From: Perkinsus olseni | Lineage: Eukaryota; Perkinsozoa; Perkinsida | DNA length: 64,000 nucleotides | Reading direction: 5' to 3' | NCBI GenBank assembly: GCA_013115125.1 | Contig: JABANN010000105.1 | Coordinates: 1 to 64,000 of the forward strand | In this document: positions 54,897-64,000 of the stretch, piece after piece | Numbering within the stretch: position 1 is the stretch's first letter | Layout: every line of letters begins with the position of its first letter | Notes under the pieces: generated by a model | Database searches by the model: none | Seen by the model: the letters and a program-made list of their open reading frames with translations, nothing else | Told to the model about the DNA's origin: nothing | Translations under genes and position numbers: made by a program

Positions 54897-55298
54897 CTAA
54901 ACCATCGGAGGGAATGGCAGGGGGAATACCGACAGAATAATCTGATGACCATGGTATAGTATAGTAAAGGTGTCGTCAGCGCGACAGTAGGGGATTTTCT
55001 TCCAGTCCTCGACATTGAGGTCGTACTTCTCCGCAAAAGCCTTGAAGTTTTCATCAGTTGTCTTCAGCTCCAATACAGATTCATCCGGGTTCACATTCCA
55101 AGGAATGTCACCGGTGACGTCAACTATGAGGGGGAAGTCATTGGGATTTATGATGAAGATATTGACGATGTTCGGGGGCTTGAACGACCACGTGCTCTTG
55201 AAGAATTCGTTGTCCGAGTTGAAGTATATCCTATTCGGCGGGAAGGCGGCCACCCTCTGAAGAATGGCGATCACCAACAGAATGAGGGAGCGACTCAT
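54897..55298 (-). CDS. Small secreted protein, array member 1
   Basis: 133 residues from the ATG at 55298. Signal peptide MSRSLILLVIAILQRVAA, then the array hallmark FPPNRIYFNSDNEFFKSTW. The shared body continues FxxPNIVNIFII, a Gly/Pro turn (GDIPWN) and a C-terminal part with TTDENFKAFAEKYDLNVEDW, IPY and DDTFTILYHGH. There are almost no cysteines, so the fold is not a disulfide knot. It ends FPLPFPPMV at 54897. No known family; function not assigned. An upstream in-frame Met 13 codons earlier exists, but all four copies align from the ATG I use, and the conserved leader word GTACC..TTCGTATG sits directly before it. Confidence 0.8.
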   Translation of the reverse strand: MSRSLILLVIAILQRVAAFPPNRIYFNSDNEFFKSTWSFKPPNIVNIFIINPNDFPLIVDVTGDIPWNVNPDESVLELKTTDENFKAFAEKYDLNVEDWKKIPYCRADDTFTILYHGHQIILSVFPLPFPPMV

Positions 55299-55316
55299 GC
55301 GAAGTGGTACACTGCA
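55299..55316 (-). promoter_or_regulatory. Conserved leader directly before the array start codons
   Basis: Immediately upstream of each array ATG the minus strand reads TGYAGTGTACC then C or G-C with TTCGTATG or TTCGCATG, at 55296-55316, 56944-56964, 59242-59262 and 61324-61344. It is far better conserved than the bases farther upstream. TGCAG next to the leader could serve as a 3' splice acceptor for trans-spliced leader addition, known in perkinsids and dinoflagellates, or it may simply be 5' UTR. Confidence 0.5.
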
Positions 55317-56544
55317 TAACGGTCTTATCAACAACAAGCATCACTGCATCGGCAAAAACCCAACTCGAACTTCCCAGAACGCATAGACGGTATCTGGCAG
55401 ATTTTATCTGCGGCTCTTCGTATGCGTGCTGGTGACAGGGAACGCCCTCGTCCCCAGCGAAAGTAGCGCATTCCATGCTTCAAATCTGCAGATTCGAGGA
55501 TTCTGATCGATCGTCCCCCAAGCATGTGCCTCCCGCGAGACTCTGGGACGGGGCGGCAGTTTCGCTACTGCAGAGGGCATGACTTACATGATCGAGGGGG
55601 TTGACCCCTTTCGCTGTGTCCGGCGAAAGCTGTCTACCAAGGATACAGCGAAGCTAGAAGCATGGGCTTGATGGTCTGGGGCGCATCGGCCTTCTAGTTT
55701 TCTGAATTGCGAGTATCCTGAGGACTCGGAAGTTTCGAGGATCAGCTTTTCGTAACCTTGTTTTCGAACTGAGGGAAGGGGTTCCACACTGCGATGGCTA
55801 ATGCGTCGCGCCCTTCTCGCTCGACAGGCGCACAGTGGCGCTGCCCAGGGGATTCCCCTGAGGGGAATGCTAAACGCCCTGTTCCTGGTTCGTCGAACGA
55901 AGGCGGGTTCATTACGCCGCCTGAACTCCAGGAAGCTCTTGTTGAACTACCTCGAGTCGCAATTGAATCGAGTGTGATAACTGGATCGCCACGGGGTCGT
56001 TATCAAATTCGCTACTCGTTTTCGCGTCGCCTAGCTAGCCACGAGAGATTCCGCGCGAGTGGTGATACGGTATGATGTCTGATCGCCACCCTTGGAATGC
56101 ACATGGTATGATGAGACCTCAGCATCGGAGCCTTCGACAGCCTCGCATCCCGAAAAGGCCTCTCGCATTTGCTGAACCTAATCGGAACAGACAGTCTTTC
56201 AGATGTATGCGTGGATTGGAGTCACCCGATGGGGCTCCATTCGAGTGAAATTACGGCGAAAGGGACTGCACTAGCCTCGCAGCCGGGGCTCGCGGAGGAG
56301 TGAGAGGTTCTCAAACTCGAAGGACATATTCCACTACTCCGAAACTGCTCCAGCAGTGCCAACGCAAGCACACGTCGCTCAACCCGGCTCGATTCGAGCT
56401 CTCGAGGTATGGTGTGAGCAAAAAATGGTAGCAGAGAAAGAATCTAAATACCTCTGCTTCTTGCTTATATTTTTCCGAGTAGACATTAATCTCGTCCGGA
56501 GTGCGGACAGGCTGCCCGGGACAACCTCGCTCGTCTGCTTGAGG
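55299..56544. repeat. Spacer of the secreted-protein array, duplicated
   Basis: The part at about 55600-55960 matches about 57380-57780 (ordered words such as GCGAGTATC, TTTTCGAACTG, GGTTCCACACTGCGATGGCT). The part at about 56345-56470 matches 58665-58780 and, less well, 60730-60860 (GCCAACGCAAGCACAC, TGAGCAAAAAA). So the whole gene-plus-spacer unit was duplicated. No separate gene is called. Confidence 0.6.
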
Positions 56545-56946
56545 TTACCGCGACGGAATTGGCCCGGTATATGGCGCAAGAACGATAAGATGACCATGGA
56601 ATCGTATAGTGAAGGTGTTGTCATCAACATTGAAGGGGATGTTCTTCCAGTCCTCGACATTGAGGTGGTACTTCTCCACGAAAGCCTTGAAGCTTATATC
56701 AGTTGTCTTCAGCTCCAGTACATACTCATCGGGGCTCACATTCCAGGGAATGTTACCCGTGGTGTCGGTTACGCAAGGGAAGCGCTTGCAATATATAATA
56801 ATGAAGATATTGACAACATTCGGGGGCCCGAAAGACCACACGCTCTTGAAGAACTCATTGTCCACGTTCAAGTATGTCTTATTCGGGGGAAAGGCGGCCA
56901 CCCTCCGAAGAGCGGCGATCACCAATAGAATGAGGAAGCGAGACAT
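56545..56946 (-). CDS. Small secreted protein, array member 2
   Basis: 133 residues from the ATG at 56946: signal MSRFLILLVIAALRRVAA, then FPPNKTYLNVDNEFFKSVW. It is closest to member 1 along the whole length (TTDISFKAFVEKYHLNVEDW, NTFTIRFHGH), with two extra residues in the middle, where IIYCKRFPCV brings in two cysteines that member 1 lacks. It ends GPIPSR at 56545. The frame continues open upstream to 57270, through a fold-back element, but the alignment of all copies and the leader word place the start at 56946. Function unknown. Confidence 0.8.
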   Translation of the reverse strand: MSRFLILLVIAALRRVAAFPPNKTYLNVDNEFFKSVWSFGPPNVVNIFIIIYCKRFPCVTDTTGNIPWNVSPDEYVLELKTTDISFKAFVEKYHLNVEDWKNIPFNVDDNTFTIRFHGHLIVLAPYTGPIPSR

Positions 56947-58848
56947 ACGAAGGGGTACACTGCATTGCGGCTTGATCAACGAGCAAGCATTTCTGGGGGT
57001 GGTCAATAGACCTCCCCTGAATTCCAGAAGCGCTCCCAGGATTGAATTTAACGTGCGGAAGACGATTCTGGGAGCACTCCTGAATCCAGGTCTATTGAAC
57101 ACCCGGACTGCATCAGCAAAATACCCAACTTGAGCCCCCCAGCACGCTTGAACGGTATCTGCAGATCTTCGTATGCGCCTTCTGGCCCCGTCGAGAGCAG
57201 CAGATTCCATACTCCGAACCTGCAGGTTCGAGACTTCTGATAGATTTTCCTCCAAGCATGTGCCTCCCACGAGGTCGTGGATCTGGGCGACGGTCTTGCT
57301 ATCACTGCAATAGTATTGCAGAGAGCATGACTTGTTTGGCCGAATGAGTTGATTCTTCTCTTTGTGTCTGGCAGAAACTGTCTACCGTGGGTACAGCGGC
57401 GCTACCAGCTAGAATCACGGACGGCTTGATGGTTCATGACGCATAGGGCTTCTCATTTTCGGAGTGCGAGTATCTTGACGACTCGCAAGTTGCGAGGTTC
57501 AACTTCCTATAATTTCGTTTTCGAACTGCCGGGAGTGGTTCGGAACCACTGGTTCCACACTGCGATGGCTGTCGGGTCGCGCCCCTCTTGGAGTAGCGCT
57601 GTCCAGGGGAATGCTGCACGCCCTGTTTCTGGCTCTTTGAACGAAGCCGAGTTCATTAGTGATGCTTCGGAAACTTTCCGTGGTTTCGGGAGTACTTTCC
57701 ATACACCCTGGATTCATTACGCCGCTGAACTCGAGGGAGCTTCCCTAGAGCTACCGGACGTCGGAATCGAATCGCGTTTATCTCAGGCGTCTCTGCGGAG
57801 GAGAGAAGTCATTCCGGCAGTTAGTGCTATTGTATTTTGCAGAGCTATTACCCCTGCACACCGCTTCCGATGCGGCTTGAGTACCTCTTCGGAGTGTGGC
57901 TGCGGCGCGCCGGTTAGAGATTTCCGTCGCGACCTGCTGTCGTGTGCGTTCTTGATACCTGCGCGGGAGGCGGTGGCTGGGGGAGTGCCCTACCATCTCT
58001 ATGAGATGGCGACGGATCTGACGCGTCGCAGGTCATTCAATCGTCCTTCAAAACTCTCTAAAAACCTCAGAAGACCGCTGTTGTGTAGAATTGGCGCGAC
58101 ATACAACACGGTGTATGAGGAGATCTTCCATCACCAGGCGTCTAACTCGGCAAGAGTCTAACGAAGCCGGACCCGGCGTTGGACTATGAACTCACACACA
58201 CCAGCCGTGGCGGCTGGTGTGACCGCTCGTGACGGCCGTCGGAATCGAAATGCTTATGATAAGTGGATCGTCATTGGCTCGCTATCAACTTCGCTACGCA
58301 TGGCCGCGAGCCCACCGCTGCTTGATAGCCTAAGCTATGCGCAGCTCTCCTCTTGAGGCAGAGGTGAGCGTCGCGCTACGATATTAAGTCTGATCGCCAC
58401 CTCGGAAGGCGCATGGTCTAAAGGGAATTCAGTCGAAGTCCTCGAAAGTCTCGCATCCCGAAGAGGCCACTCGCTCTAGCAAAACCTGGTCGAAACAGAC
58501 ATCGTCTTTCATATAGAGAGTGCGTAGGATAGAGTCACTCGATCGGGTTCCATTCGAGTGTAGTTTTCATACCGCGAGGGGAACTCCACTAGCCTCGCAA
58601 GCGGGGCTCGCGGAGGAGTCAAGGCTTATAAACCTCGAATAACATACTCAGCTGATCCGCAATTGCTACAGCACTGCCAACGCAAGCACACATCGCTCAA
58701 CTGGGCTCGATTGGACTTCTCGAAATATGGTGCGAGCAAAAAAGGGTAGCATACAATGAATCTGAATACCCCGGCTTCTTGCTGATGTTCTTCCCAGTGG
58801 GCGTTCGTCTCGTCGGGAGTACTCACGGCCTCGTTCATCTCTACGGGG
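56947..58848. repeat. Spacer of the secreted-protein array
   Basis: Contains the fold-back element at 56997-57104 and the second copy of the duplicated spacer (about 57380-57780; 58665-58780). A plus-strand frame of 241 codons at 57436-58161 has no start in good context, no signal peptide or motif, and only part of it lies in the duplicated sequence; I do not call it. Confidence 0.55.
56997..57104. mobile_element. Fold-back element, about 108 bp
   Basis: The left end GGGTGGTCAATAGACC and the right end GGTCTATTGAACACCC are inverted copies, and the similarity extends inward about 40 bp on each side (CTGAATTCCAG/CTGGATTCAG, CGCTCCCAGGAT/TGCTCCCAGAAT). Related sequence occurs at 29915-30310. No coding capacity. 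It lies about 50 nt upstream of member 2. Confidence 0.65.
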
Positions 58849-59244
58849 CTACGGCGGAAAGGGTTCGGTAGACGGCCTGAGATCGATTTGTTCACCATGG
58901 TATGGTATAGTAAAGGTATCGTCGAAGGGGTTGTAGGGGATGTTCTCCCAGTCCTCGACCTTGAGGTCGAACTTCTTCGCGAAAGCTTTGAAGTTCTCAT
59001 CAGATGTGTCGAGGTTCAACAGAATTCCGCAATGGTCCACCTTCCAAGGAATGGGGCCGCAGGAGTAGATTGGGAACGGGAATCGACTTTCTGGGGTGAT
59101 CGTGAACGTGGCGATAGTACCATCAGAAAAGAAGTACCACGCAGTCCTGAACTCACGGGCCTTGCTGACGTATAGCTTATTGGGGGGAAAGGCCGCCACC
59201 TCATACAAGAAGGCCAGCAGCAACGAAGTGACAAGGTGACACAT
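58849..59244 (-). CDS. Small secreted protein, array member 3
   Basis: 131 residues from the ATG at 59244: signal MCHLVTSLLLAFLYEVAA, then FPPNKLYVSKAREFRTAWYF. It belongs to a second subgroup with member 4 (signal MCHL, motif SKA-EFRTAW, TPESR-PFPI, HCG). The C-terminal half aligns with members 1 and 2 (TSDENFKAFAKKFDLKVEDW, DDTFTIPYHGE). It has two cysteines in the GPIPW region (SCGPIPW and DHCG) besides the one in the signal. It ends STEPFPP at 58849. Function unknown. Confidence 0.8.
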   Translation of the reverse strand: MCHLVTSLLLAFLYEVAAFPPNKLYVSKAREFRTAWYFFSDGTIATFTITPESRFPFPIYSCGPIPWKVDHCGILLNLDTSDENFKAFAKKFDLKVEDWENIPYNPFDDTFTIPYHGEQIDLRPSTEPFPP

Positions 59245-60929
59245 ACGAAGTGGTACACTGCAGGGCCACAGAGACGATAGACTCAAATTAGTGTGGGTTC
59301 TCATCAAGATACTCGACAGGAAATGAGGTCTTCACGCACAGTCACAGTCAATACATTACAGACAGTTGCACATTGCATTGCTGCACGCGATGTGTGTTCC
59401 TAATAATTCGGGGCCTGGTGTCCCTTTTTTAGCATCGCTGCACGTTGTCCCACTCATTGTCTCCTGATGCTCCCCCTGTCAATGTCTCTTTTTGCTGCAA
59501 CGGATATCGTGGTTTACAAGTCGTGACCTTTCTTACCTCTAAGCTAGCCTTCTTTCACCGTTTTTATCGCTGGTTCACCCAGCGGTACCCAGCGGTACCC
59601 AGCATTATCCAGATGGTAATGATATTCAGCGTTTTTGATTGATGCGCAAATGTGGCGCACAGGTCCACGCGTGCGAGTTGGCCCATAAAATGTGACGCGA
59701 TCGATCACTGTGTAGGAGAAAATCGGCCTGACTTGAGCGTTCGTTCCTTTCTTTGCCTCGCACCTTTACAATTGTCCAGTTGAACATTGATAATACTCAT
59801 CATGCGTAGGCCACGCAGTGTGGCTTCGCACTACGCTCGCCAATAGTTACGCTAGAAGTCCTAGCCTAGCACTAGCTTCGTAGGGAATGCATAGCGTTAT
59901 TGGCGTGACGTCGAGTTCAGCGACGGCCTAAGGTGCTGCATACTGCCTATAGCGCCGACCTTCTCAGGAGGTCCTTGTGTCCAGTTGCCCGCTTCGAGTG
60001 GCAACTCACTGCTGTGTACATTACGTGCGGTTAGCCTTCCTTTCCACGGACTTTTTCCTAAGTCTCCTAGTAGTGAGGCGGACTGGTGCACTCCCGATGG
60101 TAGCGCAAATCGTGTTCTGGAGCCAAAAAGACTCCAGTCCCAATTGGTGACTGCGAAGAAGAGGCGTTTTTCGTTGATCGAAGGATCCGGACGCCTTCGA
60201 CCGGCACGGCATTTTCCAGCGCGGGACATGAGTTAGTCCACGACATGCATCATCACCGAGGGCGTCTTTCACAGCGGAATAGCATTAGCGAAATGGTCAG
60301 CGATGCAGGCTTCGATGGCCGCGCAAGTGACCTCGGAATCGCTGGTCAACATGGCATGAATGGACCTTGAAAACCGTAATCGGTGGAACTACGATGATGA
60401 GAAACGCCTGAACTTCGATGACTCTAGGAAGTCCAGGGAGTACTGAGTCTTGGTAGACCGTGGCTTGTATTTCAATGTTGAACGATAGTTCGGTTGAAGT
60501 TTGCAGAGTGACTAACAAAGTGTGAATCCCGAGGAGTGGCCGCGGCTACGGTAGCGGCCACCCCCAATTAGCTGACTCGGCGCTAATGGACATTGAGTCT
60601 GGCAATCTAAGTGATATTCTAGAGAGTTGTGATCGGCAAATTCTCTTCACGGTGACGAGAATTTGTTTTTGTGGGTGACGGCGTCACTTATGTAAGGAGA
60701 GAGGCTATAAAGGGTTTGAAACTGCTCCGGTGCCCCAACACTATTAAACCAAGCACACATCGCTCGACTCAACTCGAGTTGACTTAACCAGTTATGTGCT
60801 GAGCTGCTCAGCCTGAGCAAAAAAGGATAGCGTATGATGAATCTAGATAACCCTGCTTCTCGTTGTTGTTGACCGGATTCCATATCCTTCTCATCGGGAG
60901 TACTGACGGCCTCGGTTGTCTACATGAGG
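59245..60929. other. Spacer of the secreted-protein array
   Basis: Downstream flank of member 4 (about 60730-60860) repeats the flank of members 2 and 3. Near 59580 the 10-mer AGCGGTACCC occurs twice in tandem. Overlapping frames at 59897-60272 on both strands carry no motif. No gene is called. Confidence 0.45.
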
Positions 60930-61326
60930 TTACGGTGGAAAGGGCTCAGCAGATGGCCTAAGAACGATATGACGACCATGGTATAGTATAGTAAAGGTAT
61001 TTTCAAAGGGGTCGTAGGGGATGTTCTCCCAGTCCTCGACCTTGAGATCGAACTTGCTCGCGAAAGCTGTGAAGTTCTTATTAGATGTGTCGAGGTGCAA
61101 CAGGAGTCCGCAATGGTCCGCCTTCCAAGGAATGATACCGCTAAAGTAAAATTGGGAATGGCCATCGACTTTCCGGGGTGACCGTCAACGCGTCGAGAAT
61201 ACCATCAGGACTGAAGTACCACGCAGTTCTGAACTCAGGGGCCTTGCTGACGTAGAGCTTACTCGGGGGAAAGGCCGCCACCTCATGCAGGAAGGCCAGC
61301 AGCCACGGGGTGATAAGGTGGCACAT
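60930..61326 (-). pseudogene. Small secreted protein, array member 4, frameshifted
   Basis: The start ATG at 61326 gives MCHLITPWLLAFLHEVAA and FPPSKLYVSKAPEFRTAWYF as in member 3. The frame ends early at TAG after RWPFPILL (near 61141), at a TTTT run. One base over, the homology resumes (FSGIIPWKADHCG, TSNKNF, KFDLKVEDW, ENTFTILYHGR) and ends SAEPFPP at 60930. Everything else is intact, including the leader word before the ATG. It is either a very young pseudogene or a homopolymer error in the assembly. Confidence 0.75.
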
Positions 61327-61604
61327 ACGAAGCGGTACACTGCAGAGCCACAGAGACGATTAACTCATTCTAGCCCCAGGACTGACTCAATTCCACGCAA
61401 TCATCGCGGCGACTCCTTGCATCCCTGAGTTGTACTCAGCGGACGTAGGCTACGCAGCGTAGCTATTTACTAGCTTTCCGCTAGCCTCGTCATGATCATT
61501 CTTGTGCGCGTACCGTGGTGGACGTGGAGCCACGCGATTCTCGTCACCACAGGACAGAGAGAAGCCGCCGTCAACTTGCACCACCCGACCATTTTTTCTG
61601 AACA

Positions 61605-61892
61605 TTAATGTCGATTCCGGACGAGCGGACCCGAAAAAATCTGATTACACAAAAAACTGATTATGCTGTGTACCAGCAGCAAATAAGTGCGTAAGACGTT
61701 GGTTCTTTCTTGGTTGATAATGTTTCTCGAATATTGAAGTATAGGGGAGAATGTCACATCACCATATCCATCGGTATCCTTACGCAGACCATTCTTCTTG
61801 GCATCCAAGTCGGCCCTTCCAGTTGACCTCGTCGAGCCCTGCGACGACGGCGGAAACTCAGGCCCTGATGGCCTTTTTACTATGCTCAACAC
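61605..61892 (-). pseudogene. Fragment of a paralogue of the 254-residue secreted gene
   Basis: The stretch GRADLDAKKNGLRKDTDGYG matches GRANLDAEQDGVYLWWNPGG plus GTDVYRG of the intact gene at 62075-62839, and the DNA around it (CTTGGATGCC, CCGGGC/AGGGCC words) aligns. The start, signal peptide and flanking domain are missing or scrambled. It is a decayed or truncated duplicate. Confidence 0.5.
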
Positions 61893-62074
61893 AACACCAC
61901 TGCGTGGCTTGAGAGGCAGAGCTTTATTTTCTCAAACCTCAACGAAACAGTTTTGACGAATGGATTCTCTGGGTGAGCCAGGGGAACGTGACAATGAAGC
62001 CGAATACTACAGTGCGAAGTAACTCAGCCGGGGTCGCACTGTTGAGTACTCACTGACTACTACTTGGGTATAGA

Positions 62075-62839
62075 TCAGCCATACAGTGTACCATTAGCGA
62101 CAACGCGAGCGACTTGGAAATGTTTGCCATTGTCTAACTGGCCTCTCGCACCAAAATAAATTTCATGGCTCCATCCTAGTTCCACTTTTGTTATGGTCAC
62201 TGCCTGCTCGGTGTTCACTTTCACTTTATTAGTGCTGCCTTCGACCGGATTATCAAAGTGCAGGTCCAGTTGCTCACTGAAGGCCCAACCCTCTATATCG
62301 TACCCTCTGTTGCTCGCTCTCTCTCCGCCGGGGAAGCAGACAAATACTCTGGATGGGACCTTGATCCCGTCGATTCTACTCCCCAAACCGCGATAGACAT
62401 CGGTGCCGCCCGGATTCCACCAGAGGTATACCCCATCTTGTTCGGCATCCAAGTTTGCCCGGCCTGTGATACTCAGAGTACTTAGGCGATGGGGCGCGAA
62501 CTGATGAACAATGAACGTACTGAACTTGATTCTCATGTCGCCGTAGCGTCCAGGCATGTCAGTCCTGATAATGATGCCGGTGCTCTCTTGGTAGAGTCCA
62601 AACTCACCATAACCCCTCATGTTGTAGATGCAGGCGCCCTCCTGCAAGTTAATATCGCCTCCACCCTTCGCCGGACCGGGCCCTCCGTTGCAACCCTTCG
62701 GATAATCAGCAGTAACAAGCACAGGCGGTTTAGGCGGAGGAGACGTGCGAGGGCGATGAACGGGATGAGCAACATGCTTGGCATCACTAACCATCACCAT
62801 TTGCATAATGTAGAACAAGAAGAGCCCGCGGTGAGGCAT
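62075..62839 (-). CDS. Secreted orphan protein, 254 residues
   Basis: A single frame from the ATG at 62839: a hydrophobic N-terminus (MPHRGLFLFYIMQMVMVSDA) fits a signal peptide, then a Pro/His linker (HPVHRPRTSPPPKPP) and a domain of about 200 residues rich in Gly and beta-type sequence (GYGEFGLYQESTGIIIRTDM, GRANLDAEQDGVYLWWN, YDIEGWAFSEQLDLHFD). Three cysteines only. I do not recognise the family; the pattern of alternating hydrophobic residues suggests a jelly-roll or lectin-like sandwich, but this is a guess. A broken paralogue lies just downstream. It sits next to the four-gene secreted array in the same orientation but is not homologous to it. Confidence 0.75.
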   Translation of the reverse strand: MPHRGLFLFYIMQMVMVSDAKHVAHPVHRPRTSPPPKPPVLVTADYPKGCNGGPGPAKGGGDINLQEGACIYNMRGYGEFGLYQESTGIIIRTDMPGRYGDMRIKFSTFIVHQFAPHRLSTLSITGRANLDAEQDGVYLWWNPGGTDVYRGLGSRIDGIKVPSRVFVCFPGGERASNRGYDIEGWAFSEQLDLHFDNPVEGSTNKVKVNTEQAVTITKVELGWSHEIYFGARGQLDNGKHFQVARVVANGTLYG

Positions 62840-63588
62840 GTTGGAGCTAAGCCTCTAGAAGTGTAAGTCGGGAACTAAATTTGTTCGACTAATGCCAATA
62901 CAGATTGTCTGCCTGGGATCACCCGATTGGGATAGATAGTTGTGTCTTGCGTTACGGCAGGAACGAATCGCTGACCCGTTTTTGCTGCCGGCCACTAGCT
63001 CACCAGTGCTCAGCTAGTGAGTCACTAGGTGACTCACTAGATGACTCACTAGCTCACTTGTGATGGCCCATCACCGCATGGACCACCTGCCTGCCATCAC
63101 CTGCTCGTACGCTACTCGACCAATAGCACGCATGATAAGTATCCGTGTGTTCGTGTCAAGCGTTGTTACGTATGCTTAGCTATGCGTAGCGGCTGGTTCT
63201 CGGCTGTTCCGGTAGTTTTACTAAGCGTATGAAGTTGGAATAGAAATTTCAATTAGATCCCCGAAAATCTGTCCCTGGTTTCAGAAAGTTATCGAACTCT
63301 TAATGAATAACTCAGAACTTTGAAAAAGCGTTCCGACCGGTGATATCTGCATCAAATCCAGTTACTAAGTTATACATGTTAGATGCAGGCCAATTCCCTG
63401 ATTTTCGCTTTGGGATTTTCTGTTGCTTGAGTCACAGTATTGAAGGCGAACAGTGACAGCTGCGGTGCCGATGCCAACTTTGTAGTTGAGCATTTGAAGG
63501 CACTCAAATTCAGCTTCTCCATTCAGCGGAATTAGTTGTGTTGGGTAGGCTCAGTGTATAGTATGCCGCTTGTCGAGAATTGGCAGTG
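62840..63588. repeat. 5' flank of the secreted gene, with a palindromic GTGAGTCACTAG tract
   Basis: From about 63006 to 63062 the words AGTGAGTCACTAG, GTGACTCACTAG and ATGACTCACTAGC follow each other, so the tract is both tandemly repeated and palindromic. Similar overlapping GAGTCACT boxes could be a transcription-factor array or a replication-slippage product. The rest of the interval has no gene. Confidence 0.55.
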
Positions 63589-63812
63589 TGCATTATAGCT
63601 TTTAGTCTATAACTCGGTATGGTATGGCTATTTGAGACGGGGCTCAAAGAAAGGTGAGATTGGACTTGAGGGGAGCTAAGCAATACTGTGATCTACAGCT
63701 TATCAGCCTAAACTTAGTGTGACACGTATACTCATGCACGCGAGTGCCAAGTGCAGAATGATATTGGATACTGGTAGTAAGTAAGCAGCAGCGATGGTTC
63801 TCACTATAGTGC
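63589..63812 (+). mobile_element. Diverged copy of the TGCACTATA inverted-repeat element
   Basis: Starts TGCATTATAG, shares CTATTTGAGACGGGGCTCAA and the following AAGAAAGGTGAGATTGGACT with the 23649 copy, and ends CACTATAGTGCG. The target duplication is no longer clear. Everything after it to 64000 is unassigned. Confidence 0.65.
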
Positions 63813-64000
63813 GCAAGGTGGGTGAGCGGCAGCAATGAAGGTGGTTGGCACTATATTGCAAAGGCCATTGGAAGAAAAGAGGGCCTCATTGGGCGTCGCT
63901 CCAAAATGCAGCAACCGAATCTACAGTACTTGCGTTCTGCTAGCGCGAAATACTGAGCGATGCTGTCATCTGTCCGGTCGTGCGTGCTGATGATAACTCG

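Noticed and set aside
57436-58161. 241-codon plus-strand open frame in the secreted-protein array
   Set aside because: It lies in duplicated spacer whose other copy (55.6-56.0 kb) does not keep the frame; no signal peptide or motif.
1-64000. Bacterial origin, operons, ribosome-binding sites or CRISPR arrays
   Set aside because: Genes are spliced with GT-AG introns; no regularly spaced direct repeats with unique spacers and no Shine-Dalgarno pattern were seen.

Overview
The window looks like nuclear DNA of an alveolate protist. A perkinsid (Perkinsus-like) parasite fits best, but this is inference and no marker gene settles it. The grounds are: about half G+C; genes on both strands with many introns, often only 43-55 nt long; an apicomplexan/plant-type trehalose-phosphate synthase/phosphatase fused to a starch-binding domain; and many small secreted orphan proteins in local duplications. 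I see no operons, CRISPR array, rRNA genes or convincing tRNA genes.

Layout. 1-2.3 kb: a La-motif protein (minus). 3.0-11.8 kb: one large CBM20-TPS-TPP gene (plus), which I could thread through 26 exons in one continuous frame. 12.4-17.1 kb: two tandem Ser/Pro-rich paralogues of unknown function, with a 3' fragment of a third at 19.6 kb. 17.1-30.5 kb: gene-poor, repeat-rich DNA holding an eight-cysteine secreted gene, a frameshifted second copy of it, two further secreted proteins, a short terminal-inverted-repeat element in several copies, a perfect 24-bp-arm hairpin and fold-back repeats. 30.6-54.2 kb: mostly housekeeping genes (a JMJD7-type JmjC protein, a cyclic-nucleotide-binding protein, two RRM proteins, a LOTUS protein, a TMEM42-like membrane protein, a mitochondrial thioredoxin, a SpoU methyltransferase and a K-dependent Na/Ca-exchanger-type antiporter) plus some unrecognised genes. 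54.9-62.8 kb: an array of four homologous small secreted proteins (minus), one broken, followed by another secreted protein and a remnant of its paralogue.

How the genes relate. Few act in an evident common pathway. The trehalose protein links glucan binding to trehalose-phosphate metabolism, but several of its catalytic positions are altered, so it may be regulatory. The clearest shared theme is a secretome: at least nine loci encode short proteins with an N-terminal signal peptide, several of them recently duplicated and some decaying, as expected for lineage-specific secreted families.

Limits. Gene models come from reading frames, splice-site phase and remembered family motifs. Starts, last exons and functions marked uncertain really are so. 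No database search was run.
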